Made by a program: the position numbers and the translations under genes | Shown here: positions 18,812-28,390 of the stretch, piece by piece | Layout: the number at the start of each line of letters is the position of its first letter | How positions within the stretch are numbered: position 1 is the stretch's first letter | The notes under the pieces: model-generated | Told to the model about the DNA's origin: nothing | Seen by the model: the letters and a program-made list of their open reading frames with translations, nothing else | Database searches by the model: none | Assembly (NCBI GenBank): GCA_029212405.1 | Contig: JARGNR010000044.1 | Coordinates: forward strand, 1 to 55,357 | Direction of reading: 5' to 3' | DNA: 55,357 nt | From: Saprospiraceae bacterium | GTDB taxonomy: Bacteria; Bacteroidota; Bacteroidia; Chitinophagales; Saprospiraceae

Positions 18812-21800
18812 ATGAAGAAGTTGAATGTATACTGGCAAATAATCGGACAGATTTTGTTTATTCTAGTGTTGACTACACCTGCATATCCCCAAATTAATGT
18901 AGCATTAAACAAAAATTATGTGGCCTCTGCTGCTTTGGATATTAACACTACTCCTGACAAAGCATTTGACCATAATATTGAAACCATTTGGAATGCTGCT
19001 GGTTTTGCACCACAATGGATTGAAGTAGATCTTGGAGTTTCTCATATAGTGGATTCTATTCGATTGATTACATCTCAAGCTCCTGATGGAGTTACCACAA
19101 CTAAAGTATATCAGGATTACGGTAATTGGGTAGTATTGGAGGATACTACTTTATATACTACAGATTATGATACCATCACATTTTATTATCCCAATGCGAT
19201 AACCACAGATGGAATTAAGGTTGAAATAACTTCATCACCGTCCTGGATAGCATGGAGAGAAATCGAGGTTTTTGGATCCGTGGTGTGCCCTGGAGGGAGC
19301 ATTCTTTATGTAGATGATGATGTTGTGGGTGGAAATAATGATGGTTCGAATTGGGCCAATGCATTTACCAGTCTTCAAGACGCATTGTCCAGTGCATGTA
19401 GCAATATTTCTGAAATTCGAGTTGCTGAAGGTACGTATAAACCCAGTGAAACCGGTGTACGGCTGAATGCTTTTAATATGAAAAACAATCTAATACTCAA
19501 AGGAGGATACCCAAATGGAGGAGGAACAAGAGATTGGAATACATATCAGAGCATTTTGGATGGTAATATTGGAACACCGGATGCATCGGATAATTCCTAT
19601 CAGGTGATCGATAATTATGGGCTGAATGCAACTGCCCAACTCGATGGATTTCATGTTGTTAATGGTAATGCGAATTACGAAATTGACCAAAATAGTATAG
19701 GAGGAGGAATGCTAAATGTAAATAGTTCTCCTACCATCACGAATTGCTTTTTTTATAACAATACAGCATTCTATGGGGGCGGCATTTATAATTATGATTT
19801 TTCCTCTCCCCATATTAGCAATTGTATAATTTCCAATAATAGTTCTACGTTTTGGGGCGGAGGAATGTACAATTATCAGTATTCTTCTCCGGAGATCATC
19901 AATTGTCTCTTTTATGAAAATGCTACTGGAGCTTCTGGAGGAGCTATAGTGAATGCGATTGTGAGTAGTCCAATTATCACGAATAGTACGCTGACTGATA
20001 ATACAGCTGTAATTGATGGGGGTGGGATTTCAAATTTTGACATTTCCTATCCGATGCTTACCAATTGTATTTTATGGAACAATGGAACGGAAATATCCGG
20101 GTCTATGGCAAATGTGGATTATAGTGATGTACAAGGAGGATATTCCGGTACCAGTAATGTAGATCTGGATCCTCTCTTTATTGACGTTGCTAATGATGAT
20201 TATCATATTTTACCTTGTTCTCCTATTAAAAATATTGGAACCACTTCTGGAGCACCAATTTCGGATTGGGATGGAGATGTACGGCCCATAGGAGCAGGGA
20301 TCGATTTGGGGTATGACGAAGAAGTATTCTTACTTCCTGAAATTGCAGTGGATACGCTGGCGGTAGGAACTGATTTTGGAGATGTTATAATTCAATCTAG
20401 TTCTACATTTACCTATACTATCGAAAATCTGGGTATTGGTGATTTAAATATTGATACCATCACCAGTTCTGACGGTTATTTTCAACTTTCGGTTTCTGGG
20501 CCGTTAGTTATAATGCAAGGAGAAAATCTCACCTTTGATGTGACATTTACACCACCTAATTTTGGATCGTATAGTTCTTCGATTGAAATTATCAGTAACG
20601 ATTGTGGAGAAAGTTTGGTGGGTTTTGATCTTTTAGGAAGTGGAGTTTGTGCTGGAGATACACTTTATGTAGACCAAAGTGCAACTGGAAATGGCGCAGG
20701 TAATAATTGGGAGAATGCATTTACCAGTCTTATGGATGCATTAACAATTTCATGTCCAAATGTAACTGAAATCAGAGTGGCTGAAGGAATCTACACACCT
20801 ACTTCGGGAGCAGATAGATCGATTTCCTTCAATATGAAAGACAATGTGAAAATTCTTGGTGGTTTTCCTACAGGAGGGGGTGTCAGAAATTATGAATTAT
20901 ATGAAACCATATTAAGTGGGGATATCGGTGTCGTCGGTGACAGTTTAGATAATTCATATCATGTCATGTATAATAGTGGACTTAATCCTACTGCTGAAAT
21001 AGATGGCTTTACTATAACTGAGGGTCATGCCGACGATGGGACGCTGGGTCCTAATTCATATGGAGGTGGAATGTACAATACCAATGCAAGTCCTACGATA
21101 ACAAATTGCAAATTCCAAAATAATAGCAGTGTTCGTGGTGGTGGGATGGTCAATATTTTCAATTCAACCCCGATGGTAAACAATTGTATTATATCCGGCA
21201 ATCGTTCTTCGGAATATGGAGCTGGAATACTACATGAAACTTCCTCAGGATTCTTTAATGATTGTATTATTGAGGGTAATATGGCAGCTACGAGTGGAGG
21301 AGGAATATCCAATAATAAGTCTTCTCCTACGTACATCAATTGTTTATTCCGTGGCAATACTGCTTCAACAAGTGGAGGCTGTTTATTTACTTCTGGAACC
21401 GGAAATCCGATTCTAACAAATTGCACAATTGTAGAGAATACTGCTGCGCAAGGTGGGGCAATTTACATTGATGGTACTTCTTCAATTCCACAGGTTACGA
21501 ATTGTATACTCTGGAGTAATGATGATGAAATAGTTGGTACATCAACTGTTACATATTCGATAGTAGAAGGTGGATACTCGGGGGTAGGAAATATTGATAA
21601 GCATCCAAATTTTGTAGATGCCGAAAATGGAGATTTTCATATAGAAGCATGTTCATGGGCTAGAGATGCGGGAACAAATGTAAATGCTCCAACAATTGAT
21701 ATTGATGGGGATGTACGTCCATTTGGCGGCGGCTTTGATTTGGGATATGATGAAAATACAACGGAAATTTCATCGATAATTTATGTGGATTCCAGTGCAG

Positions 21801-24800
21801 CAGGAGATAATTCTGGATTCGATTGGGCCAATGCCTTTACCGATCTACAAGAAGCACTAAATTGCAATTTGGCAACTCAAATTCGAGTAGCAAAAGGAAC
21901 CTATACCCCAACCAATGGCTCAGATAGAAGTATTTCTTTTTCGATGAGAAATAACCTTACCTTATTAGGAGGATATCCATCTGGCGGGGGTGATCGTGAT
22001 TGGGATGCTAATCCGACTATACTAAGTGGAGATATTGGAACTCAAGGTGATAGCCTGGATAACTCTTTTCATGTAATTGCCAACTATTTCTTGAATGGTA
22101 GCGCTATATTAGATGGATTCACCATTACAGAAGCGTATGGAGTAGACGGGACTACAAGCATCAATACGTTTGGTGGAGGTATTTTTAATGATAACTCCAG
22201 CCCAAAAATATTGAATTGTAAGATGATTAAAAACACTGGAAGGATCGGTGTTGGCATGATTAATCTTAATAATTCTAGTGGAATAATAGAAAATTGTACC
22301 TTCTCAAATAATTATGCCTTATTTGGTGGGGCTGGAATGTCAAATTATAATTTTAGCTACCCCACAATCTCCAAGTGTACGATCTCCCAAAATACATCAG
22401 CATATAGAGGAGCAGGCATGTTGAACTTTAATCATGGATCTCCTGCGCTTACCAATTGTTTGATTGCAAATAATAATGCTGATACAGATGCGGGAGGAAT
22501 ATTCAATAATAGTACAAGTTCACCTTCATTTACCCACTGTACAATAGCTAAAAATTCAGCTCCGCTGGCTGGTGGTATTTACAGCCTAGAAGCGAGTTCT
22601 GTACCTATATTTAAGAACTGTATTATTTGGAACAATGGCACAGAAATATCGGGGACAGCAAACGTGACCTATTCTTTGATAGATGGAGGCTATACCGGTA
22701 CGGGAAACTTAAGTTGCAATCCTCAATTTTTGGATGAACCGAATAATGATTTTCGTTTAAGTAACAGTTCTTCAGCAATAAATAATGGAACATCTATAGG
22801 TGCTTCTGCGCAAGACTTTGAGTATGATGTACGACCTATTGGATTGGGCTATGATATGGGCTTTGACGAATTTGCAGGAGAATTTATAGATACCATGTAC
22901 GTAGATCAAAATGCAACCGGGGATAATACGGGTTTGGATTGGGCCAATGCGTTTACAGATTTAAAGGATGCATTGAAATGTATTCCAGCAAAACAGATTT
23001 ATGTGGCAGAAGGAACTTATAAACCTACTTCAGACACGGATCGATTTGCATCATTTGTCATGCGTAATAATTTGACAATTTTGGGTGGATTTCCTACAGG
23101 TGGCGGCGTAAGAGATTGGGAGAATAATGTTACGATCTTGAGCGGAGATATTGGTGTTCAAGATGACATTACAGATAATTCGTACCATGTCATTTCTAAC
23201 GAAGACTTAGATTCTACTTTTGTAATGGATGGGTTTACCATTGCTTTTGGAAATGCAAATGGTAGTGGATTTTATCAATATGGTGGAGGAATATTCAATA
23301 ATTTTTCATCCCCTATAATTCGAAATTGTATTTTCGATCAAAATCAAGCAGTCATTGGTGGAGCTGTATATAGTAAAAATTCTTATTCTACGTTTGATAA
23401 TTGCATTTTCTCTTTAAATGTGGCATCTTATAGAGGTGCGGGCTTTTATAATCTATCATCTTCGCTGAATCTCAACAGATGTGTATTTAAGTTCAATAAT
23501 ATAACTACCATTTTTGATGCTAATTCTTCTGTAAAATTGACCAATAGTCTTTTCTATAAAAATGAAGGTAGCTTTAGTTGTTATTTGGGTGTAGGTAATT
23601 CTAATGTTGAAATTATAAATTGTACGTTGACAGAAAACATTGGAAATAGGGCTATCCAAAGAGGTGCATCCGCAACAATTACAAATTCAATACTACGGAA
23701 TCCAGGGACTGAAATTGTTGGTTCGTCAAATGTATCGTATTCAAACATAGAAGGAGGATATCCAGGAACAGGAAATCTTGATGTTGAACCAAATTTTGTT
23801 GATGCATCTAATGATGATTATCATATATTAGGTTGTTCGCTTATGAAGGACGCAGGAACCGCAGTGGGGGCTCCCGCACAAGATTATGATTTAGATCCAA
23901 GGCCTTTAGGAAATGGTATTGATATAGGATATGATGAAACGACCCTTATTCCGGGACCGACATTGGTATATGTCGACAGTCTGGCAACTGGAGATAACGA
24001 TGGAAGAGATTGGCAAAATGCATTCACCAATCTTACAGATGCATTGTTTTGTCAAAATATCACCGAAATACATGTTGCAGAAGGTACATATTACCCAACA
24101 TCGGGAACAGACAGAACAGTTGCTTTTCCTGTTAGGAATAATCTTTCCATTTTTGGTGGATACCCATCAGGAGGCGGGCAAAGAGACTGGGAAAACAATA
24201 CGACCATCTTAAGCGGAGATATAGGAGTTCAAGGTGATATGGCAGATAATTCACATCATATCTTTTACAATATCAACTTAGATTCCACTTTTGTGATCGA
24301 TGGATTTACTATTACGGGTGGAAATGCAAATGCTGGATTCCCGTATGACAGAGGAGGAGCCATTTACAATTCTGCTTCTTCTATTGTTGTTAAGAATTGT
24401 ACGTTTGATAACAATCAAGGTACCTATGGTGGAGCTGTATTTAATGGAGAAATTTCGTCATGCAGTTTTAATGATTGTATTTTTTCTAATAATTTGGCTA
24501 TTCTTGAAGCGGGTGCCCTTTACAATTCCTTTTCTTCTCAAAACATCAATCGCTGTGTATTCAAATTTAATAAAGCCCTTTCAATCGCAGGAGGAATATT
24601 AGAAAACAGTACAAGCATATCAAAATTTACAAATTGTCTTTTTTATGGAAATGATTCACCTAATATCAGTTGTTATTACAGTATAAATGGTTCATTTCCA
24701 GAAATTATGAATTGCACATTTACAGGAAATACAGCTGGAGTGAATGGAGTCTTGTTCAGTATTGACCCTCCCATTATTACAAATTCTATATTTAGAAATC

Positions 24801-27496
24801 CAGGAGTAGAATTGGGGTATACTATTGGAGCTGTAACTTATTCTAATGTGGAAGGAGGGATAGCAGGAGTTGGGAATGTTGATGTTGATCCAATGTTTAT
24901 GGATACTCTTAATCACAATTACCATATTGAGGATTGTTCTCCAATGAGAAACATAGGAGCAATGGATGGAGCACCAAGTGTTGATTTTGAAGGCGATTCA
25001 AGGCCCTCATTTGGCGGAGTTGATATCGGATACGATGAGGCAACAGAGCCAATACCTCCATCAATTGTTTATGTGGACGAACAGGCCACTGGAGATAATG
25101 ATGGACGAGACTGGGCCAATGCATACACTCATCTGGTAGATGCTCTTTACTGCACCAATGTCACGGAGGTCCATGTGGCAGAAGGCACCTATGTACCAAC
25201 TTCCTCAGGGGATAGGTCTCTTTCCTTTTCATTGCGTAATAACCTTAGCCTTTATGGAGGGTATCCTACTGGTGGTGGTGTTAGAGACTGGAACCTTCAT
25301 CCTGCCATACTCAGTGGTGACATTGGCATTATTGGGGATAATTCAGATAACTCCTATAATGTTATTAAAAATGAGGGAATTGATTCTACAGCAGTATTGG
25401 ATGGCTTTGTAATCAAATTGGGAAATGCCAACCAAGCAGATGCTCCTGGTAAAGAAGGAGGGGGCATCCGAAACTTTGAGTCCCATCCAAAGATTTTGAA
25501 TTGTACATTTGAAGATAATGTCTCAGAAGCTGGAGGTACAATTTTCAACTTTGACAGTGATCCATTGATACAGGATTGTGTATTTACCAATAATACTGGA
25601 GGTTTTGGTGGAGCCATCCACAATTACCTCAGCGATCCGCAAATACTTGATTGTGATTTCAATTCAAATACTTCTACGCAATATGGTGGAGCTGTTTACA
25701 ACAATATTTCTTCACCCTTAATCCAAAAGTGCAATTTCATTGCTAACCATTCACTGATTGCAGTGGGTGCCATTAATAATTTTGATAATTCAAACCCTGT
25801 GATCACCCAATGTGTATTTAAGGTAAATAGTGGAACCAATGACACAGGGGCAATGGTGAATCATACCCATTCAAATGCTATCATTTCTAATTGTTTGTTT
25901 GATGGGAATACGGCTCCATTTTATGCGGCCATGATTAATTATTTATCTGCCCCGACCCTTATCAATTGTACCTTTGTAAATCATGTAAATAATGAAGTAT
26001 TAGGCATCGTACATAATTCTGATGAAAATGTGGATTCTACGATAATAACAAATTGTATTTTTTGGAATACAGGTGTTGAAATTTCAGGGTCTGCTGTTGT
26101 AGATCATTCAAATGTCAAAGGAGGATATGCAGGAGTTGGAAATCTAGATTTAGATCCTTTATTTGTAGATGCAATAAATGGAGACTACCACCTACAACCT
26201 TGTTCGCCAATGAAGGAGGCAGGTACCTCAGTTGGTGCCCCTACAATAGATTTTGAAGGCGATATCAGACCTGCTTTTGATTTCCATGATATCGGTTTTG
26301 ATGAAGACGACACTTATGTCAATAATGTAGCTTATGTGGATTCAAGTATAGTAGGTGGGAACAGTACAGGTGTAGATTGGAGCAATGCTTTTTCAGATCT
26401 GCAAACGGCGATGCAGTGTCCTGGTGTTTCAGAAATTCGGGTAGCAGAGGGTACGTATTATCCTACATCCGGAACAGATCGAATTATATCCTTTGAATTG
26501 AGAAATAATTTGAAAATCCTTGGAGGATACCCTAGTGGAGGAGGAAGTAGAAATCTTTCTGTACATCAGACAACTTTAAGTGGCGATATTGGAGTTTTGA
26601 ATGACACTTCCGATAATAGTTATTACGTATTGTTTACAAATGTTGTGGACACCTCAGCAGTTCTGGATGGCTTTATCATCCAATCTGGAAATTCAAAAGA
26701 CGTTGGAGGCGGAATGTTCAATATCAGCGGTTCTCCACAAATACTCAACTGCGTTTTTAAAGATAATTTTGCAAAGGTTAATGGGGGTGCCATGTACAAT
26801 GTAAACTCTTCCTCACCAATATTGACCAATTGTTTGATCGCAGAGAATGCAGCTATACAAAATGGAGGTGGAATGTTTAATGTCAATAATTCTCATCCGG
26901 AATTGATCAATTGTACGATTACAAAAAATTCAGCAGTAAATGGAGGTGGAATGTTTAATGCCAATGCATCCAATCCCATAATTAGCAATTCAATATTGTG
27001 GGATAACGGGACAGAAATCATTGGTGGAAATCCAGTAATCACTTATTCCTTGATTGAAGGCAATGGTAATTCAGGGAGTAATATAGATGTGGATCCCTTG
27101 TTTATAAATCCTGCCATGGGTGATTTTCATCTAGGGCCTTGTTCACCCGCCAAGGATGTAGCAAATGGAGCAATAGCACCGGATACAGATTTAGATGGAG
27201 AAATGCGACCGATCGGTTCCGGCTATGATATGGGATACGATGAAGAAGGGACAACAGCACCAGCTGGTCTTAGAACCTGGACTGGGGACATCGATGCGAT
27301 TTGGTCAAAGGCCTGCAATTGGTCTCCTACCTATATTCCTACCCACGAAGATGATGTGGTCATTCCAGCAACAGTAAATACCCCTGAAATCATGGACGGA
27401 TCCATCATTATAGTCAAGTCACTCACTATTGACAACACCGCTACATTGAAAATCAAAAGTGGAGCTTCATTGTCCGTTATCAGTGAAGAGGAATAA
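18812..27496 (+). CDS. Giant modular surface protein: discoidin-like domain plus seven beta-helix modules
   Basis: A 2,894-aa protein. A signal peptide (about 1-26) precedes an F5/8-type (discoidin-like) carbohydrate-binding domain (about 28-160; NVALNKNYVASAALD, WIEVDLG). Seven copies of a 360-450-residue module follow, starting at residues 166, 619, 991, 1363, 1720, 2087 and 2508. Each opens with YVD, then NAFTDLQDAL, RVAEGTYxPTS, a GGYPSGGG turn and LSGDIG, continues into parallel beta-helix rungs (GGGMYN, SSPTITNC), and closes with DVRPIGxGxDxGYDE. Module 1 is followed by an ASH/HYDIN-like domain (about 508-612). The C-terminus (2820-2894) is a TWTG-CNWSP-VVIP domain that usually precedes a T9SS tail, but translation stops at SVISEEE with no sorting domain. 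It is probably an extracellular adhesin or polysaccharide-binding protein; the export route is unclear. Confidence 0.88.
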   Translation: MKKLNVYWQIIGQILFILVLTTPAYPQINVALNKNYVASAALDINTTPDKAFDHNIETIWNAAGFAPQWIEVDLGVSHIVDSIRLITSQAPDGVTTTKVYQDYGNWVVLEDTTLYTTDYDTITFYYPNAITTDGIKVEITSSPSWIAWREIEVFGSVVCPGGSILYVDDDVVGGNNDGSNWANAFTSLQDALSSACSNISEIRVAEGTYKPSETGVRLNAFNMKNNLILKGGYPNGGGTRDWNTYQSILDGNIGTPDASDNSYQVIDNYGLNATAQLDGFHVVNGNANYEIDQNSIGGGMLNVNSSPTITNCFFYNNTAFYGGGIYNYDFSSPHISNCIISNNSSTFWGGGMYNYQYSSPEIINCLFYENATGASGGAIVNAIVSSPIITNSTLTDNTAVIDGGGISNFDISYPMLTNCILWNNGTEISGSMANVDYSDVQGGYSGTSNVDLDPLFIDVANDDYHILPCSPIKNIGTTSGAPISDWDGDVRPIGAGIDLGYDEEVFLLPEIAVDTLAVGTDFGDVIIQSSSTFTYTIENLGIGDLNIDTITSSDGYFQLSVSGPLVIMQGENLTFDVTFTPPNFGSYSSSIEIISNDCGESLVGFDLLGSGVCAGDTLYVDQSATGNGAGNNWENAFTSLMDALTISCPNVTEIRVAEGIYTPTSGADRSISFNMKDNVKILGGFPTGGGVRNYELYETILSGDIGVVGDSLDNSYHVMYNSGLNPTAEIDGFTITEGHADDGTLGPNSYGGGMYNTNASPTITNCKFQNNSSVRGGGMVNIFNSTPMVNNCIISGNRSSEYGAGILHETSSGFFNDCIIEGNMAATSGGGISNNKSSPTYINCLFRGNTASTSGGCLFTSGTGNPILTNCTIVENTAAQGGAIYIDGTSSIPQVTNCILWSNDDEIVGTSTVTYSIVEGGYSGVGNIDKHPNFVDAENGDFHIEACSWARDAGTNVNAPTIDIDGDVRPFGGGFDLGYDENTTEISSIIYVDSSAAGDNSGFDWANAFTDLQEALNCNLATQIRVAKGTYTPTNGSDRSISFSMRNNLTLLGGYPSGGGDRDWDANPTILSGDIGTQGDSLDNSFHVIANYFLNGSAILDGFTITEAYGVDGTTSINTFGGGIFNDNSSPKILNCKMIKNTGRIGVGMINLNNSSGIIENCTFSNNYALFGGAGMSNYNFSYPTISKCTISQNTSAYRGAGMLNFNHGSPALTNCLIANNNADTDAGGIFNNSTSSPSFTHCTIAKNSAPLAGGIYSLEASSVPIFKNCIIWNNGTEISGTANVTYSLIDGGYTGTGNLSCNPQFLDEPNNDFRLSNSSSAINNGTSIGASAQDFEYDVRPIGLGYDMGFDEFAGEFIDTMYVDQNATGDNTGLDWANAFTDLKDALKCIPAKQIYVAEGTYKPTSDTDRFASFVMRNNLTILGGFPTGGGVRDWENNVTILSGDIGVQDDITDNSYHVISNEDLDSTFVMDGFTIAFGNANGSGFYQYGGGIFNNFSSPIIRNCIFDQNQAVIGGAVYSKNSYSTFDNCIFSLNVASYRGAGFYNLSSSLNLNRCVFKFNNITTIFDANSSVKLTNSLFYKNEGSFSCYLGVGNSNVEIINCTLTENIGNRAIQRGASATITNSILRNPGTEIVGSSNVSYSNIEGGYPGTGNLDVEPNFVDASNDDYHILGCSLMKDAGTAVGAPAQDYDLDPRPLGNGIDIGYDETTLIPGPTLVYVDSLATGDNDGRDWQNAFTNLTDALFCQNITEIHVAEGTYYPTSGTDRTVAFPVRNNLSIFGGYPSGGGQRDWENNTTILSGDIGVQGDMADNSHHIFYNINLDSTFVIDGFTITGGNANAGFPYDRGGAIYNSASSIVVKNCTFDNNQGTYGGAVFNGEISSCSFNDCIFSNNLAILEAGALYNSFSSQNINRCVFKFNKALSIAGGILENSTSISKFTNCLFYGNDSPNISCYYSINGSFPEIMNCTFTGNTAGVNGVLFSIDPPIITNSIFRNPGVELGYTIGAVTYSNVEGGIAGVGNVDVDPMFMDTLNHNYHIEDCSPMRNIGAMDGAPSVDFEGDSRPSFGGVDIGYDEATEPIPPSIVYVDEQATGDNDGRDWANAYTHLVDALYCTNVTEVHVAEGTYVPTSSGDRSLSFSLRNNLSLYGGYPTGGGVRDWNLHPAILSGDIGIIGDNSDNSYNVIKNEGIDSTAVLDGFVIKLGNANQADAPGKEGGGIRNFESHPKILNCTFEDNVSEAGGTIFNFDSDPLIQDCVFTNNTGGFGGAIHNYLSDPQILDCDFNSNTSTQYGGAVYNNISSPLIQKCNFIANHSLIAVGAINNFDNSNPVITQCVFKVNSGTNDTGAMVNHTHSNAIISNCLFDGNTAPFYAAMINYLSAPTLINCTFVNHVNNEVLGIVHNSDENVDSTIITNCIFWNTGVEISGSAVVDHSNVKGGYAGVGNLDLDPLFVDAINGDYHLQPCSPMKEAGTSVGAPTIDFEGDIRPAFDFHDIGFDEDDTYVNNVAYVDSSIVGGNSTGVDWSNAFSDLQTAMQCPGVSEIRVAEGTYYPTSGTDRIISFELRNNLKILGGYPSGGGSRNLSVHQTTLSGDIGVLNDTSDNSYYVLFTNVVDTSAVLDGFIIQSGNSKDVGGGMFNISGSPQILNCVFKDNFAKVNGGAMYNVNSSSPILTNCLIAENAAIQNGGGMFNVNNSHPELINCTITKNSAVNGGGMFNANASNPIISNSILWDNGTEIIGGNPVITYSLIEGNGNSGSNIDVDPLFINPAMGDFHLGPCSPAKDVANGAIAPDTDLDGEMRPIGSGYDMGYDEEGTTAPAGLRTWTGDIDAIWSKACNWSPTYIPTHEDDVVIPATVNTPEIMDGSIIIVKSLTIDNTATLKIKSGASLSVISEEE
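19307..27250 (+). repeat. Seven tandem 1.1-1.36 kb coding repeats
   Basis: Units begin (first base of the Tyr codon of YVD) at 19307, 20666, 21782, 22898, 23969, 25070 and 26333, all in one reading frame. The intervals are 1359, 1116, 1116, 1071, 1101 and 1263 bases. Two adjacent intervals of exactly 1116 bases suggest duplication by unequal recombination. The opening and closing stretches of each unit are the most alike and the beta-helix centre the most variable. This array is a likely site of assembly collapse or of length variation between strains. Confidence 0.85.
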
Positions 27497-27538
27497 ATAA
27501 TCTACGACTTAACGAATAGGGTAATAAAGAAATGAAAG

Positions 27539-27573
27539 GGGGTTGTTCAATTTTAAATTTCATGAACAACCCC
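27539..27573 (+). terminator. Hairpin after the giant modular gene
   Basis: GGGGTTGTTCA (27539-27549) and TGAACAACCCC (27563-27573) pair over 11 bp, 43 bases after the stop codon. No strong T-run follows, so termination may be partial. Confidence 0.55.
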
Positions 27574-27644
27574 AAGTCATTACTTTCAGGAGTCCTACTA
27601 TTTTACCAAAACAATAAATTTAACAATCCTATAAATATTAGATT

Positions 27645-28037
27645 ATGCATCGTAATCCGGCAATAGTAAAACAATTGAATCTTTCACCGATCTCATCCAA
27701 CCGTAAAATTGAGAATATCAATCAATTTGGATTGCTGTCTATTCCTTTGATGTCTGAACGAAAAATTGTTCGAATGGAAGAGATATTGTATATGAAATCG
27801 GAAAGCAATTATACATCTATATGTATGAAAGATAATTCGCTCGTGGTGTGTAAGACGCTCAAGTGGTTTATTCCAAAAATGGAGAATTACTTTTTTAGAG
27901 TTCATCAATCTTTTTTAATTAACCTTAAATTTTTGTCTAGTTATAATTTAAAAGATCATTGTATTGTTTTAAGGGATGGGTCACAAATTCCAGTAGCTCG
28001 TACAAAACGAAAAGAGTTGCTTAAAATATTGAATTGA
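27645..28037 (+). CDS. Stand-alone LytTR DNA-binding protein
   Basis: A 130-aa protein consisting of a 35-residue lead and a LytTR domain (about 38-130): RKIVRMEEILYMKSESNYTSI, then FFRVHQSFLINLKFL and a basic end ARTKRKELLKIL. There is no receiver domain, so it cannot be controlled by phosphorylation in the usual way; single-domain LytTR proteins occur in many Bacteroidota. It sits between the giant modular gene and the M43 protease gene and is a natural candidate to regulate them, by position only. A strong terminator lies about 190 bases downstream. Confidence 0.85.
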   Translation: MHRNPAIVKQLNLSPISSNRKIENINQFGLLSIPLMSERKIVRMEEILYMKSESNYTSICMKDNSLVVCKTLKWFIPKMENYFFRVHQSFLINLKFLSSYNLKDHCIVLRDGSQIPVARTKRKELLKILN

Positions 28038-28226
28038 GGGTGCATGTTTGGATTATAAAAATGGTTTATGGACGATTATTTTTAATTTTCCAGTTATCAG
28101 CAACACCTATTTTAGCAATTCTTCAAATAATGTTGATTTTTTGTCACAGTATGCACTATTTAGGGTTTTAATACTAGAAATTCTGCTGAAATCCTATCAT
28201 AGTTTCTTATCAAGATAATCCAAAGA

Positions 28227-28269
28227 AAAGTATGTTGGCGAAGAAAATTTTTCAAGCCAACATACTTTA
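28227..28269 (+). terminator. Rho-independent terminator
   Basis: AAAGTATGTTGGC and GCCAACATACTTT form a perfect 13-bp stem, followed on the plus strand by ATTTTATTTT. It is the probable end of the LytTR gene transcript. Confidence 0.8.
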
Positions 28270-28344
28270 TTTTATTTTAATAGAAATATGAATACATTGG
28301 TTATTATTTGATTACAATTCATCTTATTTATATAAAATAAAAAA

Positions 28345-28367
28345 GCCTCGGCTTACAAGACCGAGGC
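28345..28367 (-). terminator. Rho-independent terminator of the M43 protease gene
   Basis: GCCTCGG and CCGAGGC pair around a nine-base loop. On the minus strand the stem is followed by TTTTTTATTTT. It lies 24 bases after the stop codon of the gene at 28391. Confidence 0.85.
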
Positions 28368-28390
28368 AGAAAAGATTAAGAGAATTACAA

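Larger units (their letters stand above)
28038..28390. other. Intergenic region with two terminators
   Basis: 353 bases between convergent genes. They hold the plus-strand terminator at 28227-28269 and the minus-strand terminator at 28345-28367. The roughly 190 AT-rich bases before the first show no open frame of note. Confidence 0.5.

Noticed and set aside
19307-27250. Repeats as a CRISPR or non-coding satellite array
   Set aside because: Units are over 1 kb, in one open frame, and encode recognisable beta-helix modules.
18812-27496. Many antisense and out-of-frame ORFs of 60-135 codons inside the modular gene
   Set aside because: They mirror the repeated coding modules (for example recurring PPP/IPPP strings on the minus strand) and have no independent support.
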